The notes under the pieces: model-generated | What the model was told of the DNA's origin: nothing | The model's database searches: none | What the model saw: only the letters and a program-made list of their open reading frames with translations | DNA from: Mimachlamys varia | Taxonomy: Eukaryota; Mollusca; Bivalvia; Pectinida; Pectinidae | Direction: 5' to 3' | Assembly (NCBI GenBank): GCA_947623455.1 | Contig: OX392534.1 | Span: 11,046,001 to 11,110,000 of the forward strand | Length of the DNA: 64,000 nucleotides | Made by a program: the position numbers and the translations under genes | Shown here: one piece after another, positions 34,211-47,654 of the stretch | How the letters are laid out: every line of letters starts with the position of its first letter | How positions within the stretch are numbered: position 1 is the stretch's first letter

Positions 34211-36814
34211 ATTCGTAGCCTATTTATCGAGACAAATAAAAATAAAATAAAACGATTACATTATATTGATACATGTTAAACCAAGATAAGAAATAAAAAC
34301 AAAAACAAAAACAATATAGCTATTTTTTTGAAAATACATGTAACACGCCTCCGAGCTTACAAAAGCTGGAAACAATTTTTGCACTGACTTTTTTATAGCT
34401 ATAACTAAATATTGCTTGTAAGTCGCACTTTGATTAGCTTTTTAATTTGTGTTATCATCTCATAACTTGGTTGGTTGGCTGGTTGGTTGATTATTTTAAC
34501 GTCCTATTAACAGCAAGGGCAATGTAAGGACGGCCTCCCGGTGTATGCGATATGGGTGTGAGTGTGTTGAGGGCGTGTGTATTCAGGAGACTGTGGTATG
34601 TTCGTGTAAGCCTTCTTGCGATAGTCTGGATCGTTTGCCGATTTAAAGTGCTACCACACTGAAGTATACTGCCGAAGGCCCCCAGCAGAACACCCCATCC
34701 GGGCACATTATACTGACAACAGGCTTAAGACCCATGCGATACGAATTTCCAGGGCATATCGCTGGTGGATACCCGAACTGCATTTGGTCATGGAGCCGGC
34801 CAGTATCAATATATCTCCTACACTAACCGCTTACCTTTACACTAATCAGTCGCATTCAGGAGCTACGTGTAATCTGTGGCTATATTCGACATGAAATAAA
34901 GTCTTTTAAGTAGTTTTGTTATTTAGTAAAATGTGAATTTTCACATACTAAAAAAGCACACGTGACAAATGACAGCGTGTGTGGTGAGCCTGTGTGTGTG
35001 ATACAAATATTGTCATGATAAGTGTAGAGTAATCGGCAGTTTCATTTAGACGAGTCTACATATGGGTAGTTATATTTTTATACCCTGGATTACCCCTTTT
35101 CCCTGTGTGAACATCATGCTGCATGATTGAACAAGAACAAAAGGTCATGGGTTAGTTTTGATTAACGTGCTTGAAACCGCTATGTCCTGTTGCAAGGTCC
35201 CGGAAGCAAGATAACTAAGTGTTGTTAGTAACAGAAGACTTACGGTGCATCTCCGGATATATGACAAGCTGACGTGTGTATTATGATCTGATCTTTAAGT
35301 TCGGCTATCGAGGAAACTCATGCACAAGAGATGAAGTAGTTGTCTTGACAGATAACTGAAGTGCTTAAGTACAGGATCCTGTTGTTATGTTTCTTCCGAC
35401 ACGTAATGCTGCATCATGTTATTTCATTTCGAAATCTCGGGTAATTGTCAGCAACCATTCACAAAAAGAGCATTTATATTGTATTTACCTTAGTTCAAAG
35501 CAAGATAATTTCTATAACAATATTACAAGTCAGAAAAATATTTTCGAAAAAATAACTGTCAATGTTAGGCTTTTCCTGGTGTTGAAGGTCTGTTAAGCAT
35601 AGTGCATGGGTAGACTCGCCATTAATACAACATTCACTGTTTTTGAACAAATTTATTAAAACATTTTATCCCATAAGAAGATGAATTTTAAAATTGATAA
35701 TTTAATTCAACTAAAAGGCTCAATATCTCTGGCTCACGGAGACAACCAGGACATTAAAACCACCTCGATATGTCTATACTAGTGTGATATCCATGTACAT
35801 GTATAACCAGCCATCTGTGTATGTACATAGTGAAATATTTTTTACTACTTAATTAACACGTTAAAAGAGTGCCCCCAACCCCCTGCCTTTTTTCCCCTTT
35901 AAAAAAACCCTGATAAGAATAACCAAAACTACGTAAATACACATTTGTTTACTTGTTAACTTATAATTTTTTTTCCCATGCAAATTTGCCCTTGTATATA
36001 TGTATATATATATCTGTGTACATACAAACTTCGTAAAACGTCGAAATGTATGTAGCTTTACCAGATGCTAGTTAAATAATATTATGTACCTTTATGTTAC
36101 TGTTATTTTGTCTAGCTTACTGTCTCTCTTATAGTTGAATCCACTCAAAAACCTTGAACCAAATGATTGTTAGTACTTACTTATTGCCATTATGTTTTCT
36201 TGTTCATTCTGTCTCCTGCTTTCTCTGACTTCTCTATCGTCTGCGCTCTCTCTACCTTTTCAACCTAGATTTACCTGTTCACACGCTGTAAAGCAAATAC
36301 TTCGCGTACGAGTTCGTCCGATCGTGCCTCGGTTATCTGTAGTGAATATGTTTTTGTTAATGGGTAGTAATTTAATGTGTTATAGGGCTGCGATTGGATT
36401 GTATTATATAAAAGTATACGGTCTTTTTTTTTAAAAAAGGGATTTTTTTACATTACGATATTTAATGTCATCACTACTAGATGTGTGCAAGAAACTAGCG
36501 GACATATATAATCCTTGTAATGTACTACTTGTACTAAGGTTATTGTTACTTCAAAGTTATTTTAACAACAACATGTGTACAGTATTTGTTTTAATTTTAT
36601 TACTTAAATCCTGGACCAAATAGTCACGAATTATCAGTCTTTCATTTAAATATTCAAAGTTTTAGAAACAAAATAGATTATATATCGGATGTAGCGATTA
36701 TAACGTTATTTCGTTCACTGAAACGCATCTTAATGAAAATATACTGACTAGTGATTTAGAATTACAAGGTTTTAGCGAACCTTTTAGGGCCGACAGAAAT
36801 TTTGCTGGTGGTGG
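34211..36814 (+). repeat. 2.6-kb tandem duplication, unit 1
   Basis: It begins ATTCGTAGCCTATTTATCGA and is collinear with 36815-39370 at high identity with small indels. It contains the interspersed repeat (34490-34730). It ends in the first part of a LINE endonuclease region (36621-36814: LQGFSEPFRADRNF). Confidence 0.9.
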
Positions 36815-39370
36815 GATTCGTAGCCTATTTATCGAGACAAAAAAAAATAAAATAAAACGATTACATTATATTCATACATGTCAAACCAAGATCAGAAATT
36901 TAAAAAAAACCAATATACATGTAGCTAATTTTTTAAAATAACACGCCTAAGAGCTTACAAAAGCTGGAAACTAATTTTGCACTGACCTTTTTTATATCTT
37001 TAATTTAATATTACTTGTAAGAAACACTTTGATTGTTGGTTGGTTGGTTGGTTGATTATTTTTACGTCCTATTAACAGCAAGGGTAATGTGAGAACGGCC
37101 TCCCAGTGTATGCAGTGTGGGTGTGTGTATTTGGGAGGCTACTGTATGTTCGTGTAAGCCTTCTTGCGATAGTCGGATCTTTTGCCGATTTAACATGCTA
37201 CTACACTCAAGTATACTGCCAAAGGCCCCCAGCAAAACACTCCGCCCGGGCACATTATACTGACAATGGGCTAAACACCCATGTGATAAGAATTTCCCGT
37301 GCATATCGCTGATGGATACCCGAACTGCATTTGGTCATGGAGCCTGCCGGTACATGTATCAATCTATCTCCAACACTAACCGCTTACCTTTACACTAATC
37401 AGTCGCATTCAGGAGCCACGTGTAATCTGTGGCTATAGCCGACGTGAAATAAAGTCTTTTAAGTAGTTTTGTAATTAAGTAAAATGTGAACTTTCACATG
37501 CTAAAAGTACCACACGTGACAATTGACAGCGTGTGTGGTTAACCTGTGTGTGTGTGATACAAGTCATGATAAGTGTAGAGTAATCGGCAGTTTCATTTAA
37601 ACGAGTCTACATATGGGTAGTTATATCTTTATTCCCTGGAGTACCCCTTTTCCCTGTGATATCCTTCCTAATGTTGCATGATTGAACAGGAACAAAAGGT
37701 CGTGGGTCACGTTTGAAAAACGTGCTTGAAACCGCTATGTCCTGTTGCAAGGTTCCGGAAACAAGATAACTAAGTGTTGTTAGTAACAGAAGACTTACAG
37801 TGCATCTCCGGATATAAGACAAGCTGACGTGTGTATTATGATCTGATCTTTAAGTTCGGCTATCGAGGAAACTCATGCACAAGAGATGAAGTAGTTCTCT
37901 TATCAGATTATTGAAGTGCTTACGTACAGGATCCTGTTGTTATGTTTCTTCCGACACGTAATGCTGCATCATGTTATTTCATTTCGAAAACTCGGGTAAT
38001 TGTCAGCAACCATTCACAAAAAGAGCATTTATATTGTTTTTACCTTAAGTCAACGCATGATAATTTCTATAACAATATTACAAGTCAGAAAAATATTTTC
38101 GAAAAAATAACTGTCAATGTTAGGCTTTTCCTGGTGTTGAAGGTCTGTTAAGCATAGTGCATTGGTAGACTCGCCATTTATACAACATTCACTGTCCTTT
38201 GAACAAATTTATTAAAACATTTTATCCCATAAGAAGATGAATTTTAAAATTGATAATTTCATTCAACTAAAAGGCTCAATATCTCTGGCTCACGGAGACA
38301 AACAGGACATTGAAACCACCTCGATATGTGTATACTAGTGTGATATCCATGTACATGTATAACCAGCCATCTGTGTATGTACATAGTGAAATATTTTTTA
38401 CTACTTAATTAACAGGTTAAAAGAGTTTCCCCCCCCTGCCTTTTTTCCCCTTTAAAAAAAAACCTGATAAGAATAACCAAAACTACGTAAATACACAATT
38501 GTTTACTTGTAAAGTTATTAATTTTTTTCCATGTAAATTTGCCCTTGTATATATGTATATATATATCTGTGTACATACAAACTTCGTAAAACGTCGAAAT
38601 GTATGTAGCTTTATCAGATGCTAGTTAAATATGTACCTTTATTATACTGTTTTTTTTGTCTAGCTTACTGTCTCTCTTATAGTTGAATCCACTCAAAAAC
38701 CTTGAACCAAATGATTGTTAGTACTTACTTATTGCCATTATGTTTTCTTGTTCATTCTGTCTCCTACTTTCTCTGACTTCTCTACCGTCTGCGCTCTCTC
38801 TATCTTTTCAACCTAGATTTACCTGTTCACTCGCTGTAAAGCAAATACTTCGTGCGGTAATGCCGCGTACGAGTTCGTCCGATCGTGCCTCGGTTATCTG
38901 TAGTGTATATGTGTTTGTTAATGGGTAGTAGTTTAATGTGTTATAGGGCTGCGATTGGATTGTATTATATAAAAGTATACGGTCTTTTTTTTAAAAAGGG
39001 ATTTTTTAACATTACGATATTTAATGTCATCACTACTAGATGGGTGCAAGAAACTAGCGGACATATATAATCCTTGTAACGTACTACTTGTACTAAGGTT
39101 ATTGTCACTTCAAAGTTATTTTAACAACAACATGTGTACAGTATTTGTTTTAATTTTATTACTTAAATCATGGACCAAATAGTCACGAATTATCAGTCTT
39201 TCATTTAAATATTCAAAGTTTTAGAAACAAAATAGATTATATATCGGATGTAGCGACTATAACGTTATTTCGTTAACTGAAACGCATCTTAATGAAAATA
39301 TACTGACTAGTGATTTAGAATTACAAGGTTTTAGCGAACCTTTTAGGGCCGACAGAAATTTTGCTGGTGG
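36815..39370 (+). repeat. 2.6-kb tandem duplication, unit 2
   Basis: This is the second unit of the duplication. It runs directly into the full LINE, so unit 1 looks like a copied LINE 5' region plus flank. The interspersed repeat copy here is at 37055-37275. Confidence 0.9.
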
Positions 39371-42331
39371 TGGAATTTTGGTATTCGTATCGACGCAAAT
39401 AAAGGCTACTAGACGTATAGATTTAGAATTTCCACATGGCGAGTTAATATGGATACAGCTATGTTTTCCACGTAGTTGTATTTTATTATGTACTTTTTAT
39501 AGACCTCCAATTGCCCAAAGTTATTTTTGGGAAGGGTTTCGTTCGTCTTTTGAAAAGGCAATTGATTCATCAACTTACATAGTAGTTATAGTGGGTGATA
39601 TAAATGTAGACATGCTTACTTTTTCTAGGCAACACGTTTTTTCTGATATTTTAAACGAGTTTTAATCTGAAAAATGTTATTGATTCACCCACAAGGATAA
39701 CCAATACTAGTGCAAGTCTTCTTGGTCATTATTTCAGAACAGATGAAACATATTGAAACGTCTATTGATAGGAATATTAGTGATCATGAAGCATGCTTAG
39801 TATACATAGAAGTTGTAAGTAAGCTCAATTTATCTTATAAACGCGGAATATGGTGCTTTAACAAGCAGACTTTAACGAATTAAATACGCAAATTGAGAAT
39901 TGATCTTGGAATGAAATGTTTATCGAATCAGGGATTGTTGATGAAGCATGTACACGTTTTACTGATACCTTTAATTCTATGATCTGTGCATGTATCCCCA
40001 AAACAGTTATTAATATAAGACCTAACGACAAGCCGTGGATGACGTCTGAACTGCGAAAATGTATAAGACTACGTGATAGGTTACATAAAAAGGGTAGAAT
40101 AAGTAAGCGTGATACTGATATAAGTTGTTTTAAGAGAGTTAGAAATCGGGTGAATAATATGCTAGTTTAAAGCATGTACATGAATCTTTTTATGCTAATC
40201 TAGACTGTCTTATTGATAAGTTTGAAGTATCAGATCCGAAATCTTATTGGAAACTGTTGAGGCGATTAATTAAAACAAATGGTAAATCTAATGACATACC
40301 TCCTCTAGTTGATCCACATAGTGGTAGTACTATATATAATGATTCTGAAAAGGCTGATCTTTTAAACAATTATTTTTCTTCAATTACAGACTTAGATGAT
40401 AGAAATTCTACAGTTCCATCCCTCGATCCCAGAACCAATTCTTCCATGTCATCTATTAAAGTAGAACATTCAGAAATAAAAGACGTCTTGGAAACATTAA
40501 AATTAGGTAAAGCTCCCGGTATAGATGGTATTAGTCACCATATGTTACGATACACTGCGAAAACTATATGTAAAACCTGTACAAATATTATTCAATATGT
40601 CATTGTCTAAATGCTCGTTCCCTACCTTATGGAAACAGGCGATAGTCATGCAACTGAATGAAAAAGACGATAAGCATTTACCCTCAAATTATAGACCAAT
40701 ATCTTTGCTGTTAGCTATAGGAAAAGTTTTTGAACGAGTAATTGTCCAACATATTCATAATTATTTTTAAGATAACTCACTTTTCTTTTCAAGACAATCT
40801 GGATTTATGCCTAATCATTCGACTGTGCATCAACTTATCGAAATTTACCAGCATATCTGTTTAAATTTAGAGGAAAAAAACATACTTGTGCTATCTTTTG
40901 TGATATATCAAAGGCCTTTGATAGAGTTTGGCATAAGAGTTTAATTGAAAAGCTTAAATCGTATGGTATTACAGGAAATTTATTGAAATGGACAACTGAT
41001 TATCTTCAGGCCCTTGAACAGAAAGTTTTTATTGGGGAGTCATATTGGAATAGTCAGTTTTTAAAAGCAGGAGTACCACAGGGTTCAGTGCTAGGTCCAC
41101 TGTTATTTTTGATTTTTATAAACGATATTTCTGAACATTTAATTAGCGTATCTAGACTTTTCGCAGATGACACTTCTATGAATCTTGTGTGGAAATTGAA
41201 AGGTTAATGAATCATGATCTTCAATGTATAAACACATGGTCCAAAAACATTCAATTCCAAACAAAAAGATTTTCTTTTTATATCTAATACTTAAAAAACT
41301 CATAGTTTAGAGTTATTGTTTAATGATAGCATTTTAAATTTCTCTGAAAACCATAAACACCTGGGGGTTAACATTTAGCACAAATGCTAAGTGGGGTGAT
41401 CATGTTGAAAAAAAGAATACATGCCTTAAGGCAGTTACAATTTCTGGTGAACAGGAAAGTGTTGAGCAAATTTTTTACATGTTTCATTCTACCTATAATG
41501 GAATATGCATAATGGAATATGCATGTGAGCTTTATAGTGGTTGTTCCAAATTCGATATTAACCTGCTAGAAAAACTACAATTGGAAGCTGCCAGAGTAGT
41601 AACTGGGCTACCAGCATATGCAACTATTCAATCTTGAAACAGGATGGGATACTTTAAAAATCGGGAGAGAACGTAGAAATCTTACTTTATTTTATAAAAT
41701 GCACAACAAGTTAACTCCGACTTATCTTTATACATTACTTCAAAGTCTAGTAGGTGACAGAACCCCATATCCTCTCAGAAATAATAATAACCGTTCTACC
41801 CAAAACTATAATCTAACTAATACTAGATTATCTTTTTTACCCGCAACCACAGAAATCTGGAACAACCTCTCCGAAGCTACTAGAAATCAGCCAACAGTCT
41901 GTAGATTTAAATCTGACATAACTCCGGAAAAAACATATACCTCCGTGTTTTTTAATTACGGACCGCGTCGCCTTAATATTTTACTGACTTAACTTACACA
42001 TACTGTAGCTGTAGTACACTTCATTATGAACTTTATCGTGTGAACCAAGCGGAATTGCCTTCTTGTACATGCGGTGATCCCTGTGAAAACTCTTATCACT
42101 TCTTTTTCCAATGTCCAAATTACAGCAATATAAGATATACAATGTTTAATAATTTGATTCCATATCACCCAGTGAACCTCGATGTACTTCTATCTGGCAA
42201 TATAGACTTAACGAATGAAGATAATGAGCGTATATTTCAAATTGTGCAAACTTTTATTCTTTCTAGTGACCGTTTCTAAATAAAATTATCGTGTGAACAG
42301 ATAAATCAAGCTAATTTATCTTGCTGTCACC

Positions 42332-42363
<32 letters not shown>

Positions 42364-43035
42364 ATCACCCTCTCACTTTGTCTTATGTTTATATTTAAAG
42401 TGATTACTGGTTCAGTAAAACAGTAGTTATTTTGTAAATTAATCTGCATGGTACATCGATATGATACCTTGAAGGAACAGGAGTGACCAGAGAAATGATT
42501 TTAAGGAAAGTGCATTAAATGGAAAATAGAGCAGACAACATGAATGGAGTATATAACTTGTGCGTACCATGCAGCCTAAATATATATATATATTTAAATT
42601 TAAAGAAAAGTTATTAATTGTCCTTGCGAAGTTGAATATAAAAAAGAACAAAAAACAATGACTTTGCCGCAAGGCCTTTCTGCCCTCTCAGGCTTCTTCA
42701 GGCCTGAGAGGGCAGAAAGGCCTTGCGGCAAAGTCTTTGTTTTTTGTTCTTTTTTATATTTAAATTTATTTATATTTAGAATGAACCTTTGTAATAGTCA
42801 CATGCATTCTATCCATCCTGCATCATCCCTTTTTCTTTTCTTCTTATCTTCTATTTATTTTCTCACTGTGTTCTCTTTACTTATAAATTGTATTACACTA
42901 TAGTTATAATGCATATTGTACATGTCGCTATTGCTATACTTTGTTATATAATTGTTGAGGAGCGGGCTGTCATAAGTTGGTATAACTTGTGCCCAATCCT
43001 GTTGTTTTAAAGCAATAAAATATGTTCAAATCAAA
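39175..43035 (+). pseudogene. CR1/Jockey-like LINE ORF2, frameshifted, with 3' UTR
   Basis: Domains in order: APE endonuclease (ETHLNENILTSDLELQGF at 39280; RPPIAQS; VVIVGDINVDM at 39580), a linker, then reverse transcriptase. RT motifs are GKAPGIDGIS at 40510, SNYRPISLL at 40687, FCDISKAFDRVWHKSL at 40897, GVPQGSVLGPLLFLIFIND at 41072 and LFADDTS at 41157. A C-terminal zinc motif, CTCGDPCENSYHFFFQC, is at 42065, with a stop at 42279. Several frameshifts and stops separate the pieces, so it is dead. The 3' UTR carries a CT microsatellite (42334-42365) and an inserted palindrome. It closes with GTTGGTATAACTTGTGCCCA and TTAAAGCAATAAAA near 43020. Confidence 0.85.
42635..42760. mobile_element. 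fold-back element C, 59-bp arms
   Basis: Arms 42635-42693 and 42702-42760 pair at 58 of 59 positions around an 8-nt loop. The inner arm contains GACTTTGCCGCAAGGCCTTT and the outer arm is A-rich. It sits in the LINE 3' UTR. Confidence 0.9.
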
Positions 43036-43639
43036 CCAGGACGATATGGATTGACTGTATAATGCCATTCTTTTACAAGAACGATCTCGCCGATCTGTCC
43101 CCCGCGAATCGGATACATTTAAGCAGCAATATAGCTGCAACTAGATGATATGGAATTGGAAACCATCTTTAAGGGTTTCATAGTTGCACTTATGTTACGC
43201 GAAAAGTTGAAATAACTCAACAAAACCCGTTAAATATGTTAAATATCATAGCTTTTCAAAGTACCAACAAAGTACGTAAAGAATGTATAGGGACATCAAA
43301 TTAATCAACAAGTCTTAATAAGGGCAAATGCTTTTGAAAATATGTTAATTCAAGGGGATATCAGGTAGATATGAAGTCCTAAACATCCTCAAGCTCAAAA
43401 TTGTAAATTACTAACCAATTGGTTGCATAAAAAAGTTAAAGCGAAACTAATACACTGACAAGCCAGGAAGGGTCCCGCCATGTTATCTGACCCTAAAACT
43501 AGTAGTTTAACAGGTAAGAAATGTACAACCCCTGACAAGATCTTTGAACAGATGAACTTGATGTTTGGTCTGATGAAAACATGTTTGACACAACCAAATT
43601 TGCTTCATAATGCCATAACAACAAGTTTCGAAAGATACA
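43036..43639. other. no gene recognised between two LINE relics
   Basis: The right end may contain further LINE sequence, but no motif is secure. Confidence 0.4.
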
Positions 43640-44440
43640 GGTTCTTCTAACGTGTACCAAAAATCTGTCTTGCCCTCTGTTATAAATAGTTGGAACTCTA
43701 TTTCAATAAACGTCAGAAGAAACCCTTCCATTAATCAATTTAAGTCACACATTAAACGCAATAACATTAAAACTCCGCCAAAACACTACTCATATGGCAC
43801 ACGATTAGGACAAATTTACCATTCCAGATTACGTATGTCAAGTAGCCTCCTCAACGAACATTTACACAGAAAAAAACATTATTAGTTCCCCTCTATGTGC
43901 ATGTGGTAGTATCAAAAATACTTCTCACTACCTGCTTGAATGTACCCTATACAATGATATCAGACAACTTCATATTGAAACTCTTCATTATCATATAACT
44001 GTTGACATATTACTATATGGGGATGAAGCATTGTCTTTAGATGATAACAATAAAATAGCTCTAGCTGTTCAGGATTACATTCTTAAGTCTAAACGATTTG
44101 ACAACATTAAATAAGTGCAAGTATGTAAGTGTGTGTGTGTGTGCTGTAGGTATGTGTGTTTGCGCGCATGTTCGGAAACTGTTCACGTCTTTTCACGTCT
44201 GCATATGAGGGAAAACTTAAACGACATGTATATACTGACATTTGTTTATCTACAGTAGATGTAGTTCGTATTTATATGTAATTTTTTATATTATCACATT
44301 AGCTTAGATTGTAATAACTTCTTTATTTATGCAGTGTAAGTATCAAATTATTATCTACATGTTGTGAAGCGCTTTAGAGTAATTTTACAAATTATACAGA
44401 GCGCTATATAATGTTGTATATTATTATTATTATTAATAAC
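43640..44440 (+). pseudogene. LINE ORF2 3' end and tail
   Basis: It reads VYQKSVLPSVINSWNSISIN, then, after a stop and frameshift, CACGSIKNTSHYLLEC (about 43900) and DILLYGDEALSLDDNNKIAL, with a stop at 44112. The 3' tail GTGAAGCGCTTTAGAG, GAGCGCTATATAATG and (TAT)n matches the tail of the SINE at 4362-4870. 5'-truncated copy. Confidence 0.8.
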
Positions 44441-44491
44441 TGTTGGTTGTACTAGTTTGTATTAGTTATAGTCATGCGGTTGGGATTTTCC

Positions 44492-44636
44492 GATGCAGAC
44501 AGTCTTGTGGAAACGGATATACCAGGAGGAAAGGAATGAACAGGAGAACGACATACTTAAAGCACGGGATGTAAGGAACAATTGATCAGCAACGGTGTTT
44601 GGAATGTGAAAGGTCTACCACAAAGACTGTCTGCAT
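44492..44636. repeat. inverted repeat, 19-bp arms
   Basis: GATGCAGACAGTCTTGTGG (44492-44510) faces CCACAAAGACTGTCTGCAT (44618-44636), with one indel and 107 nt between. It may be a small MITE. Confidence 0.65.
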
Positions 44637-44639
44637 GGG

Positions 44640-45189
44640 GAAAGACCATCAACATGAACATCACTGTCCTTATTTACTAATAACAATATAACGCAGTTTA
44701 TATCAATTATTAATCTTATATATACATGTACATGTATAACTCGTCTTGTATACAATTTTTGAGTCAACGCTCATCTTCGTGTGTAATCTAACTGTCGCAA
44801 CTGATTGAGTAATCTTAACCACAAAGTCTAATGGGCAAGATATTTTGTCATGTACCATACCCCTTTTACACTGCATTTCTCCTAACTCTTGTAATTTTCC
44901 CTGTAATTCTTCCTATTCACATCATTATCCCTAAGCTATAGTTGTATCGCTGATTAAGATATAAGGTTACAGATTTATATAAGTGTATTAACACTTGTTT
45001 CTGTCTCCCATTCATTTTCTTCTCAGTTATGCTTATATCATGTACCACTTGAAAAGAATTGTGAATAAAACAAAGTTTAAAGTAAAGATGCAGGTTGATA
45101 GAGACTGTTTGCAAGTTTAATGGTCGCCATCTTGGTCTAATTGAGAAATAGTCTGTATCTTTGTATAATATGAAGTTGGACATATTTGC
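44640..45189. other. no feature recognised
   Basis: AT-rich sequence without a coding or repeat signal. Confidence 0.4.
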
Positions 45190-45440
45190 GTGTGCTCTTG
45201 AGTGTGCTTAATTCTTGTGATTGACAATGATAACATGGTTCTCATTTTGAAAACTTGGTGTTTCGTTAACCTTCATGTGACCAAGATCTGCATGGAGGGT
45301 TCTCTTCTGGAATACGAGGTCTTATTCTCTGGTACTTTTACAGAATTTTCTAATTAGATATTTCCTTTATTCATAGTGTGCCTCTAGTTTAATCGATTTT
45401 GAGTTCGGATTATGGTTTTGTTTACGCTTTGGTATTCTCT
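45190..45440 (+). repeat. interspersed repeat, copy 2 of 3
   Basis: A diverged copy of the 29640 repeat, with GGTTCTCATTTTGA, CATGTGACCAAGATCTGCAT and ATCGATTTTGAGTTCGGATT. Confidence 0.65.
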
Positions 45441-45552
45441 AATTTGTTTAGCAGTTGTTATGAGATATAAAATCCAATGTTGACCTTAATCTGATTTAGA
45501 TCAAGTTAACTGTGATCCGGAAATAGTATATCGTTCGGTTTCTCGGTTGTTT

Positions 45553-45672
45553 AGTACACCCTTAGTGGTGACATTGCAGTTTATTACACCCGTAGTGGTG
45601 ACATTGCAGTTTATTACACCCGTAGTGGTGACGTTGCAGCTTATTACACCGTAGTGGTGACGTTGCAGTTAA
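45553..45672. repeat. 30-bp minisatellite, four copies
   Basis: The unit is ACACCCGTAGTGGTGACATT plus GCAGTTTATT. The copies differ by a few bases and one 1-bp deletion. Confidence 0.9.
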
Positions 45673-45789
45673 CTGCTCATATGACGCGCTAGCACTCAAG
45701 AGAGCAGTTCCAGTTTTCTTTAGTCATGTCAAACAAGTCAAGGGTGTGAAGGGAAGAAGCGACAAATGTCACCAGATCCTCGCCTATAA

Positions 45790-46040
45790 TGGGTTTGGTT
45801 TGATTTTAACCCTCGTTAAAGAACAAGAGAATAAGACCAGGTGTTCCGGGTGAGTAAGCGTCTTCTGCTTCATCGACGACACCCGCCATGTAAATCTTGG
45901 TCACATCCAAGTAAGCACCAATCCTCAAAATGAGAACCGAGACATCATTGTCAATCACAACAAGTAAGCACATTAATAAGAAAACACAAACAGTCTATCT
46001 TCATATCACACAAAGATACAGAATATTTCTCGGTGGGATC
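45790..46040 (-). repeat. interspersed repeat, copy 3 of 3 (inverted)
   Basis: It carries CTTCATCGACGACACCCGCC, GTAAATCTTGGTCACATCCA and CCTCAAAATGAGAACC, the reverse complement of the 29640 copy. Confidence 0.75.
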
Positions 46041-47650
46041 AAGATGGCGACCATAAAACTTGCTCATAGTCTTCCTCAACCTGTATCTCTCGAATCCATG
46101 AGCCGTAAGGTTGTTCTTCAGCAGTTGACATCGATCACGAAATTCACGATATTAAGAGCAAATCCTAGAATAACGAATAAACTGCAACATGTAAACACCA
46201 TAGGATGGAGAAGTAGGAATCTTACTATTCAAGATTGGAAAATCGTTATCGTCACGATTATTAATAAAGTATGCAACAACCAATATATATATTAGTTTTT
46301 GTGATGTCTTACTTCTAATACAAAAACAAAACTTAACATCTAAATATTTCTCAGTTCACCGGGTTATTTTATCAAAGGTATTAGCCAACAAACAATCACA
46401 TCATTCAAAATTCCCATCTAATAATTATTACATTTCTTGTTACTTTCACTTTCGACTTACCGGACATGAACTGTATTACTATGCAGTAAATAAGCTAAAT
46501 GAAAACACATCTAAGAAGCATCATTATTTAAAATTCATCGATTATGAAATAATGTATGCTAAAACAAATATGTATTGGCTTTTATGATAGCTTACTTTCA
46601 ATACAATATAAAAACAATGAGTGTTTCACTCCGGATCTGCTTCTGATGAATGCACTTCCTGTTCAAGGAAAAGGCAGTTGATCGGTCCAAGTAGCAGCAT
46701 CTGGAGCAAGATGGCTAACATTTAATCTAGAGGTAAGTAATTATTACTAATTACAAACTTCTGGTAGGAATCAGTAAACGCATTCTACATGTAGGCGAGG
46801 ATTTGCCGTGTAACAAACAATCACGCCACTCAACAACTTAAGATTATGTAATTATTTTTACATTTGCGCTGCAGTGTCGCTATATAGACCAAGTAAGTTC
46901 CGTTTAGGTTCATAGAACTATAACCTGAAACGGGTATGAATATGAACGTTCGAAATGAAAGGTATTACCCGCCATTGATCGTATTTACAAAGCATTCTAA
47001 AGCACCTGGAACTGGACATGTCGTTTCAATCTACCGTTAACATAAATTTCTGGACAATTATCTTGGTATTCCAAAAATTGTTTATGCGAGTACAGTTCGT
47101 CATAATCAAACGATGCATGAGTTATATACCTGTGTACTTATCATTGATTTGTTTTACTTGGGCGTTACCACCATAGGGACGGAAAGACGTAGACACACAG
47201 ACAATGACCACTTGAGACTACTAGTCACAAATCCATACAAGTAAGTACTACTGTTATCGGTATATCCCTTAAGAGACACGACGAACAGAACTCCCGAATT
47301 ATTACTATAGAACTAATATGTATCGTTGACGATCAATGTTTGTTGAGTTATCATATTGTTAAGATGTCGGTCCTACAATGGCCAAAAAAAAAAGTTGAAT
47401 ACGTATAATGAAATAACTATATCATATAAGATATTACAGGAGATTATACCTGATCCGAACCTTAAAAAAACTCCAGGAAAATGTTCTGATGTACAAGCTG
47501 CCAATACGGAAGTTTTACCTTTGCTATCTAAACTTTCAAGGAAACGAAACGTAAAAGAGGAGCATATGGAAACTACGACTCGAAATAATGAGCAAAAATT
47601 TGGTAATGTGCTTGTGAAAACGGGAATGCATGTGCGGTAAGGCATTTGTA
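46041..47650. other. no gene recognised
   Basis: Open frames at 45930-46295 and 47356-47640 have no recognisable domain. The first overlaps the inverted repeat copy. Confidence 0.4.
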
Positions 47651-47654
47651 ATCA

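Noticed and set aside
36192..36434. Ser/Leu-rich frame repeated at 38740 as a possible secreted peptide
   Set aside because: It lies in the duplicated LINE 5' region. The frame breaks in the second copy and there is no gene context.
47356..47640. 94-codon plus-strand frame with charged residues
   Set aside because: No domain, splice site or homologous copy seen. The opposite strand is open over the same span, which suggests chance.
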